64,000 bases of DNA from NCBI GenBank assembly GCA_039105265.1, contig JAPFFF010000023.1, positions 930,001-994,000 of the forward strand, given 5' to 3'. The notes below the pieces were generated by a model. It did not search any database. It saw only the letters and a program-made list of their open reading frames with translations, and was not told where the DNA came from. Position 1 is the stretch's first letter; each line of letters begins with the position of its first letter. Shown here one piece after another: positions 10,120 through 19,207 of this stretch. This DNA comes from Tritrichomonas musculus (Eukaryota; Parabasalia; Tritrichomonadida; Tritrichomonadidae). The position numbers and the translations under genes were made by a program.

Positions 10120-12156
10120 TTATGCATGGAGTTGTGCAGCAGCTTCGTCATCATTAAACCAAACATCATGATCGTCCCAATTGCCTTGACCTTCTTGAGT
10201 CCATTGATTGTCAGGATGATTTTGTTCTAAATAATCGAAATCGTCAATTTCGGGTGGTTGTTGGTCGTGTCCTTCGAATATTTCTGGTTTCTGTAATGTT
10301 GCTGCTGCGTGGAGAATAGCAAATTTGGCATGATTAGCAATGTGGTTTGAAAAGGCTTTTCTCTGTTGTTCATTATGACCATCTCTTACGTAGAGAGTGT
10401 GGGCTATTAAATCACTGACAAGATCATCAATTAGTTGTTTGTTCTTTTTCTTCAATTTATCGAAATCTTTACTATTTGGATCGAGATTGTTATATCCGGA
10501 CCTTACTATAAAATCATGTATAATATAATAATTCCACATCATAGCAAATGCCTTACTGTAAATCTGCATCTTGTATTTGCTAAGTGGTTTTTCTGTTATG
10601 TTTCCGATAGAGTTGTTGGCGATTAATTTAGCGATTGCGTGATCGAACGCCTTTCTGAAAATAAAGTATTCGAATCTCCTGTATGAAGTCATTCTCTTGT
10701 TAGATGGTTTCTTATAGCCTCTATGATCGTAATTTCGCCATGCTTCTGGTACTGTCCATCCTTCCATATTGCCTTTCATGTATGGGTTTGTATTATCGAC
10801 GTCAAAATGACCGCCAAATAAGTTATTAGTATATTCTCTTGCGCTCTTAAATCCTGATTCTTTTCGGTCCTCTCTTGTGGGATATTGATTGTAGAAACCA
10901 TATCGCATTGGCCAGTCGGATTTTGTTGTTGTATATCCATTTACATAGACGTACTTATTGTTGGCGTTTCTGATGGCGACATCAGGGATATTATCTCCGT
11001 TTATATCTGCGTGGACAAGAGTCCATGGACTATGTGGTGATTTCTCATTGTGTTTCTCAACCATTCTCTGTGCTCCTTGTGGAGAAATTGCTTGTGCGAC
11101 ACGTTTTATATCCTTTTTGAGTCTTAATACTATGTGTTCCAAAGCCTCCATTCCGTCTTTATTACGCGCTCCTGAAAAACCGTGTCTAGATGGTAAATCT
11201 TTATACAAATTAGCAATTTCATATAAAGCTACTTCAGGACGTGGATCTAAATTTTGACGAGAAGTTTGTTGTTGTTGTTGTTGGACGGATAGATTGTACT
11301 TCAGAATTAAAGCATTAATTAATTGTTCCATATCTTGGTTGCGTATATTTTGTTGTTGTGTCATTTGATTTTGAAATAAAATTGTATTATCGTTGTTGTT
11401 ATTTTGAGGTGTTGAAGGAGGTCTTCTCAATTTATTTAAGGGATTTAATTCTGGAAAAGTCTCTGCTGCTCCAAATCTAAAGAAAGGTCCTGCAACATTG
11501 TTGACTGGGACAAAGTCCCCGGAATGCTCTTGAGGCTCCCTATGTGAAGTTTCTGGAGGAAAAGGGGGAGGACTTGATGGAGGGACAGAAGGAATTTCCC
11601 TATGTGAATATACTCTATCAACAAAATGTTGAAGACTTTCTGGATAAATACGTCTGACATATTTATGATGAATGTTGTCATTTGCGGCAAAATTATGAGA
11701 ATCGAGTATAGATATAGCATTTCGAATAATATTTTTTGTAAAAGCCTTTTTCCTATACTTTTCTAAGACCCTTCTGTCAATTCTCTCGGATAATTCGTCA
11801 TAAAATTGAGTAGTATTTTGGATCCAAGAACTGAATCTGTAGTCAGTTGTGTCTTTAAAATCAATGTTATAATCTAAGGGTCGATCTACTGGATACTCTT
11901 CTTGAACCCTTTCAATGAAATGATTTATTGAATTTTCATTTACAATATTTCCTTCATAAAGACCGAAATTGAATTCATTAAGAGGTTCTATCAAACGACT
12001 GGCATATGAATCAGTCTTAAGTAAATATCCACCTGCCGTAGTACTAATATTGAATCCCAGTTCATTGTTGAGTCTATTACAATATCCTAATAATTTTTGA
12101 GTATTATTGCCTTGTAATACATGACCTACTTTGAGTATTGTATTTGTTTTACTCAT
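10120..12156 (-). CDS. Large conserved Maverick protein, 678 aa, probable virion component
   Basis: The N-terminal 70 residues (KLLGYCNRLNNELGFNI, RLIEPLNEFNFGL) are almost identical in copy 2 (52324-54357). A variable region rich in Pro, Gln and Asn follows (about residues 195-310), containing the conserved island FFRFGAAETFPE. Next come a conserved region with DINGDNIPDVAIRNANNK and YVNGYTTTKSDWPMR, and an alpha-helical C-terminal third. The D-x-N-x-D-N-x-x-D run looks like a calcium-binding loop of the dockerin/thrombospondin type. No enzyme motif was recognised. Position next to the ATPase and capsid gene suggests a structural or scaffolding role; this is inference. A promoter-like AAATCAAATG context at the start is shared with copy 2. 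Confidence 0.6.
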   Translation of the reverse strand: MSKTNTILKVGHVLQGNNTQKLLGYCNRLNNELGFNISTTAGGYLLKTDSYASRLIEPLNEFNFGLYEGNIVNENSINHFIERVQEEYPVDRPLDYNIDFKDTTDYRFSSWIQNTTQFYDELSERIDRRVLEKYRKKAFTKNIIRNAISILDSHNFAANDNIHHKYVRRIYPESLQHFVDRVYSHREIPSVPPSSPPPFPPETSHREPQEHSGDFVPVNNVAGPFFRFGAAETFPELNPLNKLRRPPSTPQNNNNDNTILFQNQMTQQQNIRNQDMEQLINALILKYNLSVQQQQQQTSRQNLDPRPEVALYEIANLYKDLPSRHGFSGARNKDGMEALEHIVLRLKKDIKRVAQAISPQGAQRMVEKHNEKSPHSPWTLVHADINGDNIPDVAIRNANNKYVYVNGYTTTKSDWPMRYGFYNQYPTREDRKESGFKSAREYTNNLFGGHFDVDNTNPYMKGNMEGWTVPEAWRNYDHRGYKKPSNKRMTSYRRFEYFIFRKAFDHAIAKLIANNSIGNITEKPLSKYKMQIYSKAFAMMWNYYIIHDFIVRSGYNNLDPNSKDFDKLKKKNKQLIDDLVSDLIAHTLYVRDGHNEQQRKAFSNHIANHAKFAILHAAATLQKPEIFEGHDQQPPEIDDFDYLEQNHPDNQWTQEGQGNWDDHDVWFNDDEAAAQLHA

Positions 12157-12183
12157 TTGATTTACAAAAAAATAAGGGTCTGT

Positions 12184-12699
12184 TTATATGCCACATTCCT
12201 TGATAAATTTACCATAATCCTTGCTCAGACCGGCACAATTAGGACGATTTGACTTAATTCTAGTATCTATTTCGTCAATCAAAAAGCCTGCGTCATATTG
12301 AAACATCTGATGGTATTCAATCTCTTTGTTATCCTTAGTTGTAAATTTCTTTGGTTCCCTTACAATAACCACGTCCTGTATCTTGTTTTTGCCGTTCTTT
12401 GCTGTGTCGATTGAGTAGTGGCTTCCCTTCTTGTTAAAACATAGATATACCTTCTCACAGTCAAATAACTCACATAATTCTTTGTATAGAAACTGTTGAT
12501 TCTTATAAATTGAGACGACTAAGGGCCTGCAAACTATTCTATTAGCGTTAAATTTGTCCGGAAAGAGATACTCTTTGTCGATGATGATATAGAATTCGTA
12601 GGCTGAATCGATGGCGGGGTCCTTCTCTTTGTTGGCCTCAATATATTCTTCCAATTTTTCACACAATTTATTGACAGATAAATAAAGTGGCTTTGTCAT
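12184..12699 (-). CDS. Conserved small Maverick protein of unknown function, 171 aa
   Basis: The first ATG in this frame is at 12699 (MTKPLYLSVNKLCEKLEEYI), and the copy 2 homologue also starts its similarity at an MTK. Conserved patches are KLC.KLEE, CEKVYLC, VIVREPKKFTTKDNKEI and the ending FIKECGI. It lies 27 nt upstream of the 678-aa gene on the same strand, as in copy 2. It is much less conserved between copies than the capsid candidate. No family was recognised. The 166-aa product of 62505-63005 has a similar layout and ending (QFIKYGI) and may be a distant paralogue. Confidence 0.55.
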   Translation of the reverse strand: MTKPLYLSVNKLCEKLEEYIEANKEKDPAIDSAYEFYIIIDKEYLFPDKFNANRIVCRPLVVSIYKNQQFLYKELCELFDCEKVYLCFNKKGSHYSIDTAKNGKNKIQDVVIVREPKKFTTKDNKEIEYHQMFQYDAGFLIDEIDTRIKSNRPNCAGLSKDYGKFIKECGI

Positions 12700-12901
12700 T
12701 TTTGTATTTGCATTGGGGATAAAAAATATTTTTTTCAAAAAAGTTGAAACAACTCGTTAGGTCCGAAATCAGGACTTTATTAGCGAGTATGACAAACATC
12801 TTTTTGAACCCAAATTGTTGAGTGAAAATAGGGGGTCAAGTATGGGGATACTTAAGAAGTTGTTGGACGACTTTTTGAGTCAAAAAAAGGGCTAAAATGA
12901 G

Positions 12902-13720
12902 GTGTTTGAGACCAAAAAAGTGCCAAAAATAAGGTGTTTTCAAAGGGTTTGTCAGGAGTTTGGACCGAAGGTCGAAAATCATGACAAACATATACTACTG
13001 CCAGTTAACAAAACAGAGGAACAAATAGAAATTGAAATTCAGAGTTTCAGATCACAAGTCTCAAATTTAATTGAAAAAGTTCGAAATACAAATGAAGTAG
13101 TACTCAATGCAGATGAAACAGGATTTCAAGTGTTACCGACAACAATCAGAACTTGGGCATTCAAAAATGATAAGAACATAAGTATTAACGTTAACGAAAA
13201 TGACAAAGATAGGGTTTCCATAATGGCGACTATTACATCAGAATATAAAAAATTACCACTTTTTATTATAGCTAAAGCAAACGATGAAGATGAAGCAGAA
13301 GAACAAATCGGTGAACTTATTGAAAACAATACATTTACTTTTTCTGAGAAGTCTTATATGAATGCTACATGTTTTTCAAAATACTTACATTTTTTAAGAG
13401 AACAAATCCCGATACACAAAAAAATGCACTTAATTATCGATAGTTATTCGTCTCACACCAGCAAACTCGCAAAACAAACAGCAAACCTTTTAAATATCGA
13501 ATTAATCTTTATTCCATCTCATTTCACAGACTTGTTGCAGCCATTAGATATAGCAATTTTCGCGCCACTCAAAAGCATGATAAACTCAAAAATCAGAAGA
13601 CTACTTTTTGACAATGATGAAAAAATTATAGGTATGAAAAAATTGCTATACTACTTACAAGAATCATGGAAAGATTTACCAATATTTACTTTGATGAATG
13701 CCTGGGATCAATATCTTTAA
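12902..13720 (+). pseudogene. DDE_1 (pogo/Tigger-type) transposase piece, 272 codons
   Basis: The catalytic-core pattern of the CENP-B/pogo/Tigger transposases is visible: NADETGF (first Asp), LIIDSYSSH (second Asp), then IFIPSHFTDLLQPLDIAIF with the third Asp in LQPLD. RTWAF and LLPL..FIIAKA between them also fit. The open frame begins with GTG rather than ATG, and no N-terminal helix-turn-helix or CENP-B domain is visible, so this is an N-terminally incomplete remnant of a plain DNA transposon. It sits inside Maverick copy 1 between the small conserved gene and the Rep/HNH/protease group. No TIRs of its own were identified. Confidence 0.75.
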
Positions 13721-14222
13721 TCTTTTCAAAAGTCAAACTATATAAGATTATCAAATAATTTTTTCAATACGTTTATTAATATTCATTAATCAAAAAATAA
13801 TTAATTGTCAATAATACTCAAAAATAGGAAACTATTATAAGATAACAATATTTTACTCAAAACACCAATTTCTTTATAATTAGTTCCTTTTTTAGTTTTA
13901 TCTAATAATGTTTTGTTAGTTTCTTATATTCATCCACATGACTTTTAGTTATTTTCTTTTTTATTTCAAAACAAATTTGGACATTTTATATTTTAATTAA
14001 CATTTCGTCTATTAAGTTAACTTATTTATTTTACCATTTAGCATTTAGTTCATAATTATTATAAATTTCATATCATTTTACTCTAATTCATTTGATCGAA
14101 TTTCCTTCCTTACAATTTCACATCCACTTTCTCAATTCTACATCCACTTTCTCAATTCCACATCCACTCTCTCAATTTATCTTCTGTTGTTTCAAATTCT
14201 CACCTAACATTATCAATTTTTC

Positions 14223-14253
<31 letters not shown>

Positions 14254-14620
14254 ATCTAATACCTACTTTTGCAATCAGAAAGTCTTTTATCAGATTAGTT
14301 ATTTTATAAATAGTACTCTAAGATAAAAATATTCAGTAATATTTTAAAATGTTTTTCAGAAATTTTATGAAAATGGAATATTAAATTAAAATCTTTATGC
14401 TTTTTATTATTAGCAAAAAGGTTCTAGTTGTTTCAATAAAAATTGGAATATTCTTATGCAGAATATTTTGTTATATAGTCCAAGTTGCCATTTACTCAAT
14501 TTTTTCCTTTTTATAATATTCTATTATACAGTTTTTTTTTTTGATTTTTAAATTAAAGTCCCTTAATGATTGATGAACAAATAATTTCAGATTTTCATGC
14601 CACTTTTTCTCAATTTAATT
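13721..14620. other. AT-rich spacer with a 20-bp tandem repeat
   Basis: No gene was recognised. At about 14119-14178 the unit ACATCCACTTTCTCAATTC is repeated three times with few changes. A run of about 24 A lies near 14222-14245. The rest is simple AT-rich sequence between the transposase piece and the hairpin ahead of the Rep-like ORF. Confidence 0.6.
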
Positions 14621-14669
14621 TAGTAGTATACGTTAGGCTGTGCGCCCTTAACGGTCGCCCAGACCTAAC
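14621..14669 (+). other. AGTAGTATAC plus GC-rich hairpin upstream of Rep-like ORF
   Basis: TAGTAGTATACGTTAGGCTG is followed by a GC-rich stretch whose GTTAGG (14632-14637) pairs with CCTAAC (14664-14669), with CTG/CAG adding to the stem. It stands out sharply from the AT-rich surroundings and lies about 100 bp before the Rep-like ORF. Related AGTAGTRTAC-hairpin motifs occur at 24743, 51350 and 63872, all in Maverick-related DNA. An origin or nicking site for the Rep-like protein is a hypothesis only. Confidence 0.4.
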
Positions 14670-14770
14670 CGCACATATGATTTCACCAAGGCCATTTATA
14701 AACATTTTTTTCTCTATTTTTATTTTTATTTTTATATTTTTATATTTTTTATCTTCATATCAAAAAACAA

Positions 14771-15070
14771 ATGTGGGGAAAAAGAAGGAACTATATGATC
14801 ACATTCTGGACACATGAATACCCTAAAGAGCTGCCAGATAACTCCACTTATCTATGTACATGTGAGGATACTTGTGAGAATGGCAGATATCATGGTCATG
14901 CATTCATTTATTTCAAAAATCCAGAAGATATGAAGTGTGTTAAGAGCTTATTTGGTCATAATGCTCATTTAGAAGTGCCTCGTAGAAACAGCTGGTGTAT
15001 TCGATATATTCTTAATAACAATACGAGAAAACATGACTTCCAAGAATTTGGTGAACGACCATTAGATTAA
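14771..15070 (+). CDS. Rep/HUH-like endonuclease domain ORF, 99 aa
   Basis: The order of motifs matches the small viral Rep nuclease domain (CRESS-DNA virus/plasmid type). MITFWTHE fits motif I, YHGHAFIYF supplies the His-x-His metal ligand of motif II, and WCIRYILNN has the tyrosine of motif III, followed by HDFQEFGERP much as in Rep proteins. The length equals a stand-alone nuclease domain; no helicase follows. Such proteins nick and join DNA at stem-loops. A GC-rich hairpin lies upstream. Alternative starts are 14771 and 14795. The HNH ORF follows after 17 nt on the same strand. The assignment is from motif pattern only, and being part of a Maverick is unusual. Confidence 0.55.
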   Translation: MWGKRRNYMITFWTHEYPKELPDNSTYLCTCEDTCENGRYHGHAFIYFKNPEDMKCVKSLFGHNAHLEVPRRNSWCIRYILNNNTRKHDFQEFGERPLD

Positions 15071-15087
15071 TTTTTTGTATTTGAAAA

Positions 15088-15399
15088 ATGAGCTTTGTTC
15101 CATTAAAAGGCTTTATAAATGATTATGAGATTTTAAATAAATACCCTTTCACCATAAGAAATAAGAAGACACGTAAACCATTGAAAGATTCAAAACATAA
15201 TGAATGTTATTTGACGGTTAATTTGAATGGTGTAAATTATTTAAAACACGTTATTATTGCCAAACAATTTTTGCCTAACGATGATCCTGTTCACAAAAAA
15301 GAAGTTGATCATAAAAACCGCAATCGTAAAGATAACCGTCTATGTAATTTACGATGGGTAACGCATTCTGAAAACAATTATAATCGTAAAATGCCGTAA
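15088..15399 (+). CDS. NUMOD4-HNH homing-type endonuclease, 103 aa
   Basis: The N-terminus FVPLKGFINDYEI matches the NUMOD4 DNA-binding motif. The C-terminal half has the HNH_3 pattern: H-V-I-I-A-K-Q-F, then EVDHKNRNRKDNRLCNLRWV and the ending HSENNYNR, with the central His-Asn residues of the beta-beta-alpha metal fold. It would cut DNA and could act as a selfish mobility gene. A start preceded by TTTTTGTATTTGAAA resembles other starts in the element. It is 17 nt after the Rep-like ORF and 16 nt before the next ORF. Confidence 0.85.
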   Translation: MSFVPLKGFINDYEILNKYPFTIRNKKTRKPLKDSKHNECYLTVNLNGVNYLKHVIIAKQFLPNDDPVHKKEVDHKNRNRKDNRLCNLRWVTHSENNYNRKMP

Positions 15400-15415
15400 T
15401 TTATTTTTATTCAAA

Positions 15416-15940
15416 ATGTCAGATATAATAATTATTCAAGGTCAAATTCGTTTTAATCCACCTATAACAAATCAAAAAGTTGCAGATTTGAAAAGAGAAC
15501 ACAATTTTAAATACATAGATATCACAAATAATCATGTGACATGTTTAGTGCCCTGTAATTGGATACCAGCAAAGGGGTTTAGGGATGAATTAGAAATATT
15601 TGCGAATAATATGAAGGGCAAATTATTTAGAGAACGTTTTAGTGGTGAAATTTTGGCCTATAAAGGATCGCCTAATGCTAAATCTGCTTGGCGTTATTTC
15701 ATTAAATATGGGAAGGTGCAAAGTGACAATAATGCTGCCTTTAAGTTCATAAAATATTATAAGCCCAAACCAAAAAGACATGCAAAATGGGTGAAGCCAG
15801 AGCATGATGATGCATTACCGCCACCTCAAGAAGAACCATCACAAAATAAAACAATCTTTCAGAAAAAGTCATCGTCTTCGGCCAAACCTATACTTAAAAA
15901 GTTGGCATCTTCATCGTCATCTTCTCAAACATCTACATAA
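15416..15940 (+). CDS. ORF next to the Maverick protease, 174 aa, unknown
   Basis: About 115 residues of mixed alpha/beta sequence (ITNQKVADLKREHNFKYIDI, CNWIPAKGFRDELEIFANN, SAWRYFIKYGKVQ) are followed by a basic stretch and a Pro-, then Ser-rich tail. No family was recognised. It immediately precedes the C48 protease region. A short Ser/Pro-coding-like low-complexity interval rich in ACATCAAG words fills 15941-16048. A DNA- or substrate-binding role for the neighbouring protease is possible but speculative. Confidence 0.5.
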   Translation: MSDIIIIQGQIRFNPPITNQKVADLKREHNFKYIDITNNHVTCLVPCNWIPAKGFRDELEIFANNMKGKLFRERFSGEILAYKGSPNAKSAWRYFIKYGKVQSDNNAAFKFIKYYKPKPKRHAKWVKPEHDDALPPPQEEPSQNKTIFQKKSSSSAKPILKKLASSSSSSQTST

Positions 15941-16048
15941 TCATCAAGCGGTACATCAAGAGCGCCATCTCCTCCCCCACCCCCACAAACATCCCCTCAA
16001 TCATCAAAACAAACATCAAGGCACACATCAAGACCACCAACACCTCCA

Positions 16049-16879
16049 ATGGATCTAGACCAATTTATTGATTACAATGCAATCACTGATAATAATTCAC
16101 AATTAGAATCAAAAGAAGTATATCCATATCTAAAATTATTAATAGAAAAAGGAAAAAAAGTGAAAAGAATAGGACATGTAGCCTTATTGCCTCCTGATTG
16201 GTTTTATTATCTATATGAGAATCCGAAACAAGAAGCAGTGGACTCTCTCTTTGAGTATCTAAGTAAAGCTCCACAGTTTAATAAGAAACCAATTGATTAT
16301 TATGATTGCATTGTAATTCCTGCTGAACTAGAGGAACATTGGATATTAATAGTAATCGATAATGGCAATAAAGATATCGGTGTATATGATTCAAACATGA
16401 AAGCATACCCAGATATCGGTAAAATAATAAATAAATTCTTGAAATCACAAGGCATTAATCAGAAATATCCAATGAGATATAATCGTGTTCCTAAACAAAA
16501 TAATGATATTGATTGTGCTATATTTATGATGCAAAATGCAAGGATATTATTGCATGATGGTAAATGGCCTTATCCAATAGATGACGTACCTAATATTAGA
16601 CAAAGAATTGCACGTGAATTAAAGAGCAAATCATTAGAAACAGCTCCCCTCCTACCTACACCACCCAGTTTTCAAAAACATTCTAACAACACAGAAAAAC
16701 CGACTCTCCCAAAAAAAAAAATGAGTCAAGCTGAGAAGGAAAGAATCGAACAAGAGACTTATAATTATTTTATTAAAAAAGGTGCATATCATTTAGCTAA
16801 ATCATATAAATACCCTTATTGGAATGTTCATGAAGATGTAGAATCTGGTGTACCAAAAGATAAATCAAAAAGAATGTAA
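16049..16879 (+). CDS. Ulp1-like C48 cysteine protease of Maverick copy 1
   Basis: The catalytic-domain pattern is visible: LPPDWFYYLY (substrate groove), EEHWILIVID (catalytic His), IGVYDSN (Asp/Asn), then NDIDCAIFMM (catalytic Cys). This is the adenain/Ulp1 fold that serves as the virion maturation protease in Polintons; Gly-Gly-type sites in the small Gly-rich protein of the same element are candidate substrates. The C-terminal 75 residues are basic and rich in Lys, Glu and Tyr (QAEKERIEQETYNYFIKKG) and are not part of the protease core. No homologue is visible in copy 2 within the window. Confidence 0.8.
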   Translation: MDLDQFIDYNAITDNNSQLESKEVYPYLKLLIEKGKKVKRIGHVALLPPDWFYYLYENPKQEAVDSLFEYLSKAPQFNKKPIDYYDCIVIPAELEEHWILIVIDNGNKDIGVYDSNMKAYPDIGKIINKFLKSQGINQKYPMRYNRVPKQNNDIDCAIFMMQNARILLHDGKWPYPIDDVPNIRQRIARELKSKSLETAPLLPTPPSFQKHSNNTEKPTLPKKKMSQAEKERIEQETYNYFIKKGAYHLAKSYKYPYWNVHEDVESGVPKDKSKRM

Positions 16880-16904
16880 ATTAAAAATTTTTCAATAAAT
16901 AAAA

Positions 16905-16994
16905 ATGCCAGAATTAATTTTGCCAATTGAATGTTCACTTTATTTTAATAAAACATTGAAAAAGACAGAAATATCTGAATTATCAGAAATTTAA
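16905..16994 (+). CDS. 29-codon ORF with gene-like start after the protease
   Basis: The short ORF MPELILPIECSLYFNKTL... starts 25 nt after the protease stop in the same TTCAATAAATAAAA-ATG context as other genes of the element, and ends at 16994. It is too short to assign. It may be a small real gene or only the beginning of something no longer present. Low confidence. Confidence 0.2.
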   Translation: MPELILPIECSLYFNKTLKKTEISELSEI

Positions 16995-18437
16995 AAAATC
17001 CCTCTATTAGTTTGTTACATTTATATTGTTAATTTAATATTTCCAAATTAAAGCGTTTAAAATGTTTGCTATGATTACTTATTCTAATTATTAAATTGAA
17101 TACTATTTTTTTTGTAAACTATTCAATTTTAATTAAATTTGAATGCGTAGAGTCCCAAAATATAAATTAATTATAAAAACATAAAAATCCAAAATAATAT
17201 TAAACAAAATAATATTTTATAAAACATATTTACGTTAACAAATGCTAAGTTCATTACTCTAAAAAATGATTTCCATCAATAATAATTGATTCGAAAATAA
17301 AGCTTAGATACAAAGCCTGAGGCAAAGCTCATAAACTTTGTTAATATTTCGATAAAATTAAAATCATCTCTCTTTGATTTAGAGTAAAAAAATAATTTGA
17401 GCAATTGAAATCACTATCAAGCATTTCAAGAATCAAAAATTCCAAAGAATTATGAAAGCGCATGATTTAATTGTCCATAAAAAATCTATTCAGGAAAAGA
17501 ACAAGACTTATAATAACCAAAAATTTTCAATTTTGATTTAAAAAATAGCAAACTTCATATCGCATGTCATTATATTTTCAAGTAAAAAGAAATATTTTTT
17601 TATTTTATAAATAAGAATTTTTTTGATGGCTAAAATAATAATTTTATATTTTAAAATGATTTTCATATTTTATATCTTTTTTTAATCACTACATTTTGAA
17701 ATACACTACCTCCTTAATAGTTTTTAGGTAAAAAACATCAATTTTGATTTTTTATTTTATCCACTCTATAGAAATATAATATCCAAGATTCTTTACATTT
17801 ACAACTTAATAATATTAACAAAATACTAATGGTTTTTATGATTACTCTATACGTTCTTTAAATATCTAAACATAAAACGTCTTATTTTCATATAGCTGAG
17901 ATACTAATAATATTTCATTTTATAATCAAATTAAAACAGCCATTTTAATAATTATATTGGGATTTTCTTTTATACGTTGCAATATACACTAATATTATAC
18001 TTTCAATTCAATTGATAGTTCATTGAAAAAATATAATTAGTGCTCAAAATATGATTTTTAGAGGATTTATAGAACTTATGATAAATTCATTTCATTTTAC
18101 TTTAAAATTATATATAAAAAAATTTGAAATAAAATATATGTGGGTAGACGATCAAAATTCGTTAAATTATTTAAGGACGTTTAACACTTTAATAAAAACA
18201 CTTTTTTGAAAGATTAACAAAATTTCTAAAATCATTATGTATATTTCCAAATATAAAAAATATTAATGAATAATATTTAATAAATCAATATTCATAAATT
18301 TATTTTTTTAAATAGATATTCGAATTTTATTTTTTGACCATTTTTTCTCAAATATTTAACCGAAAATTCAAAAATTGAGGCGATTTGACTGATCTTTCAA
18401 AGAATATCTTTTTATTTTCCCACCTCACCATAAAAAA
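16995..18437. other. Non-coding right arm of Maverick copy 1
   Basis: AT-rich sequence between the last ORF and the right TIR. I see no convincing ORF, repeat or RNA in it. Confidence 0.6.
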
Positions 18438-18623
18438 GGGCTTTATCAGAAATCATCAAGGTCAAATTCACTTCACCATTCAATTTTTGGTGATTTTCAT
18501 TCAATTTTTTTTTTGGTGAAAAGTTCAAAAAAAATGAAAAAAATAAATTCACCACACCTCCAATTCAAATTATCTCAATTTTAATTTTAAACGTTTTTTA
18601 AAATTTACAAATTCACCATTAAT

Positions 18624-18681
<58 letters not shown>

Positions 18682-18854
18682 TTTAAATTTCCAACGAAAG
18701 AATAAATATTTAGAATAACAAATCATATAAATAATAAATATAACTTAAAATAAAATCAAAAACATTAAATTGCTTTAATTATGAAAAATATCCAAAAATG
18801 GTACATATTTGATATCTTACAAAAATAGTTATTTGAGCATATTTTGATTGCTCC
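18438..18854 (-). repeat. Right terminal inverted repeat of Maverick copy 1
   Basis: This is the reverse complement of 1-380. It is about 37 bp longer, mainly because of an A run of about 48 bases (roughly 18625-18675) where the left copy has only a short T run. Outside that tract the copies are nearly identical. It ends in TTTTGATTGCTCC at 18854. Confidence 0.8.
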
Positions 18855-19203
18855 ATGTATAATATAATATGCTAATGTGAACTCAAAGGTTATAATCAAT
18901 AATGTCAAATATTTATCGATTAAAAATAATTGGATTATTGAAAAATTGTATTTTTCTATTGAATTCTTCGGAATAAAAAAGAACTATATTCGGCTAATTG
19001 TCCCTATTTATTATTTCAAAATAATTAAGAATAATATCTAGAATATTTAAGTATGAATAATTGAATCTTCAAATGATTACAATATTATTATATATCAAAT
19101 AGATAAAAGAGAAACTTTGCTTTATATTGATTTTATGTATCAAAAGCGATTATTTAATGAGAAAATGAAAATAAATTTCTGTTATAAATATAAAATAAAT
19201 TGA
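18855..19203. other. AT-rich spacer
   Basis: Right flank of Maverick copy 1, starting ATGTAT. Nothing recognisable. Confidence 0.6.
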
Positions 19204-19207
19204 TTAA

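Larger units (their letters stand above)
1..18854. mobile_element. Maverick/Polinton copy 1, bounded by ~0.4-kb TIRs
   Basis: Seen: the first 380 bases recur in reverse complement at 18438-18854, and the enclosed 18.85 kb has Maverick size and Maverick-type virion genes. The two repeats differ at only about four substitutions plus homopolymer lengths, so the insertion looks young. Parts found: fibre-like gene, 110-aa gene, capsid candidate, small Gly-rich gene, coiled-coil gene, packaging ATPase, 678-aa gene, small conserved gene, DDE transposase piece, Rep/HUH-like ORF, HNH ORF and C48 protease. No PolB or rve-type integrase was recognised. The element is broken, with several breaks. The left end coincides with the window edge, so the outermost base and any 6-bp target duplication cannot be verified; the right flank begins ATGTAT. 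Confidence 0.75.

Noticed and set aside
14621-14631. Equating TAGTATAC with the CRESS-virus nonanucleotide TAGTATTAC
   Set aside because: The word lies 5' of the stem rather than in the loop and differs in length; kept only as a loose resemblance.
14566-14817. 83-codon ORF overlapping the hairpin before the Rep-like ORF
   Set aside because: It consists of the hairpin region and a Phe/Ile run from poly-T/A sequence, with no similarity to anything recognised.
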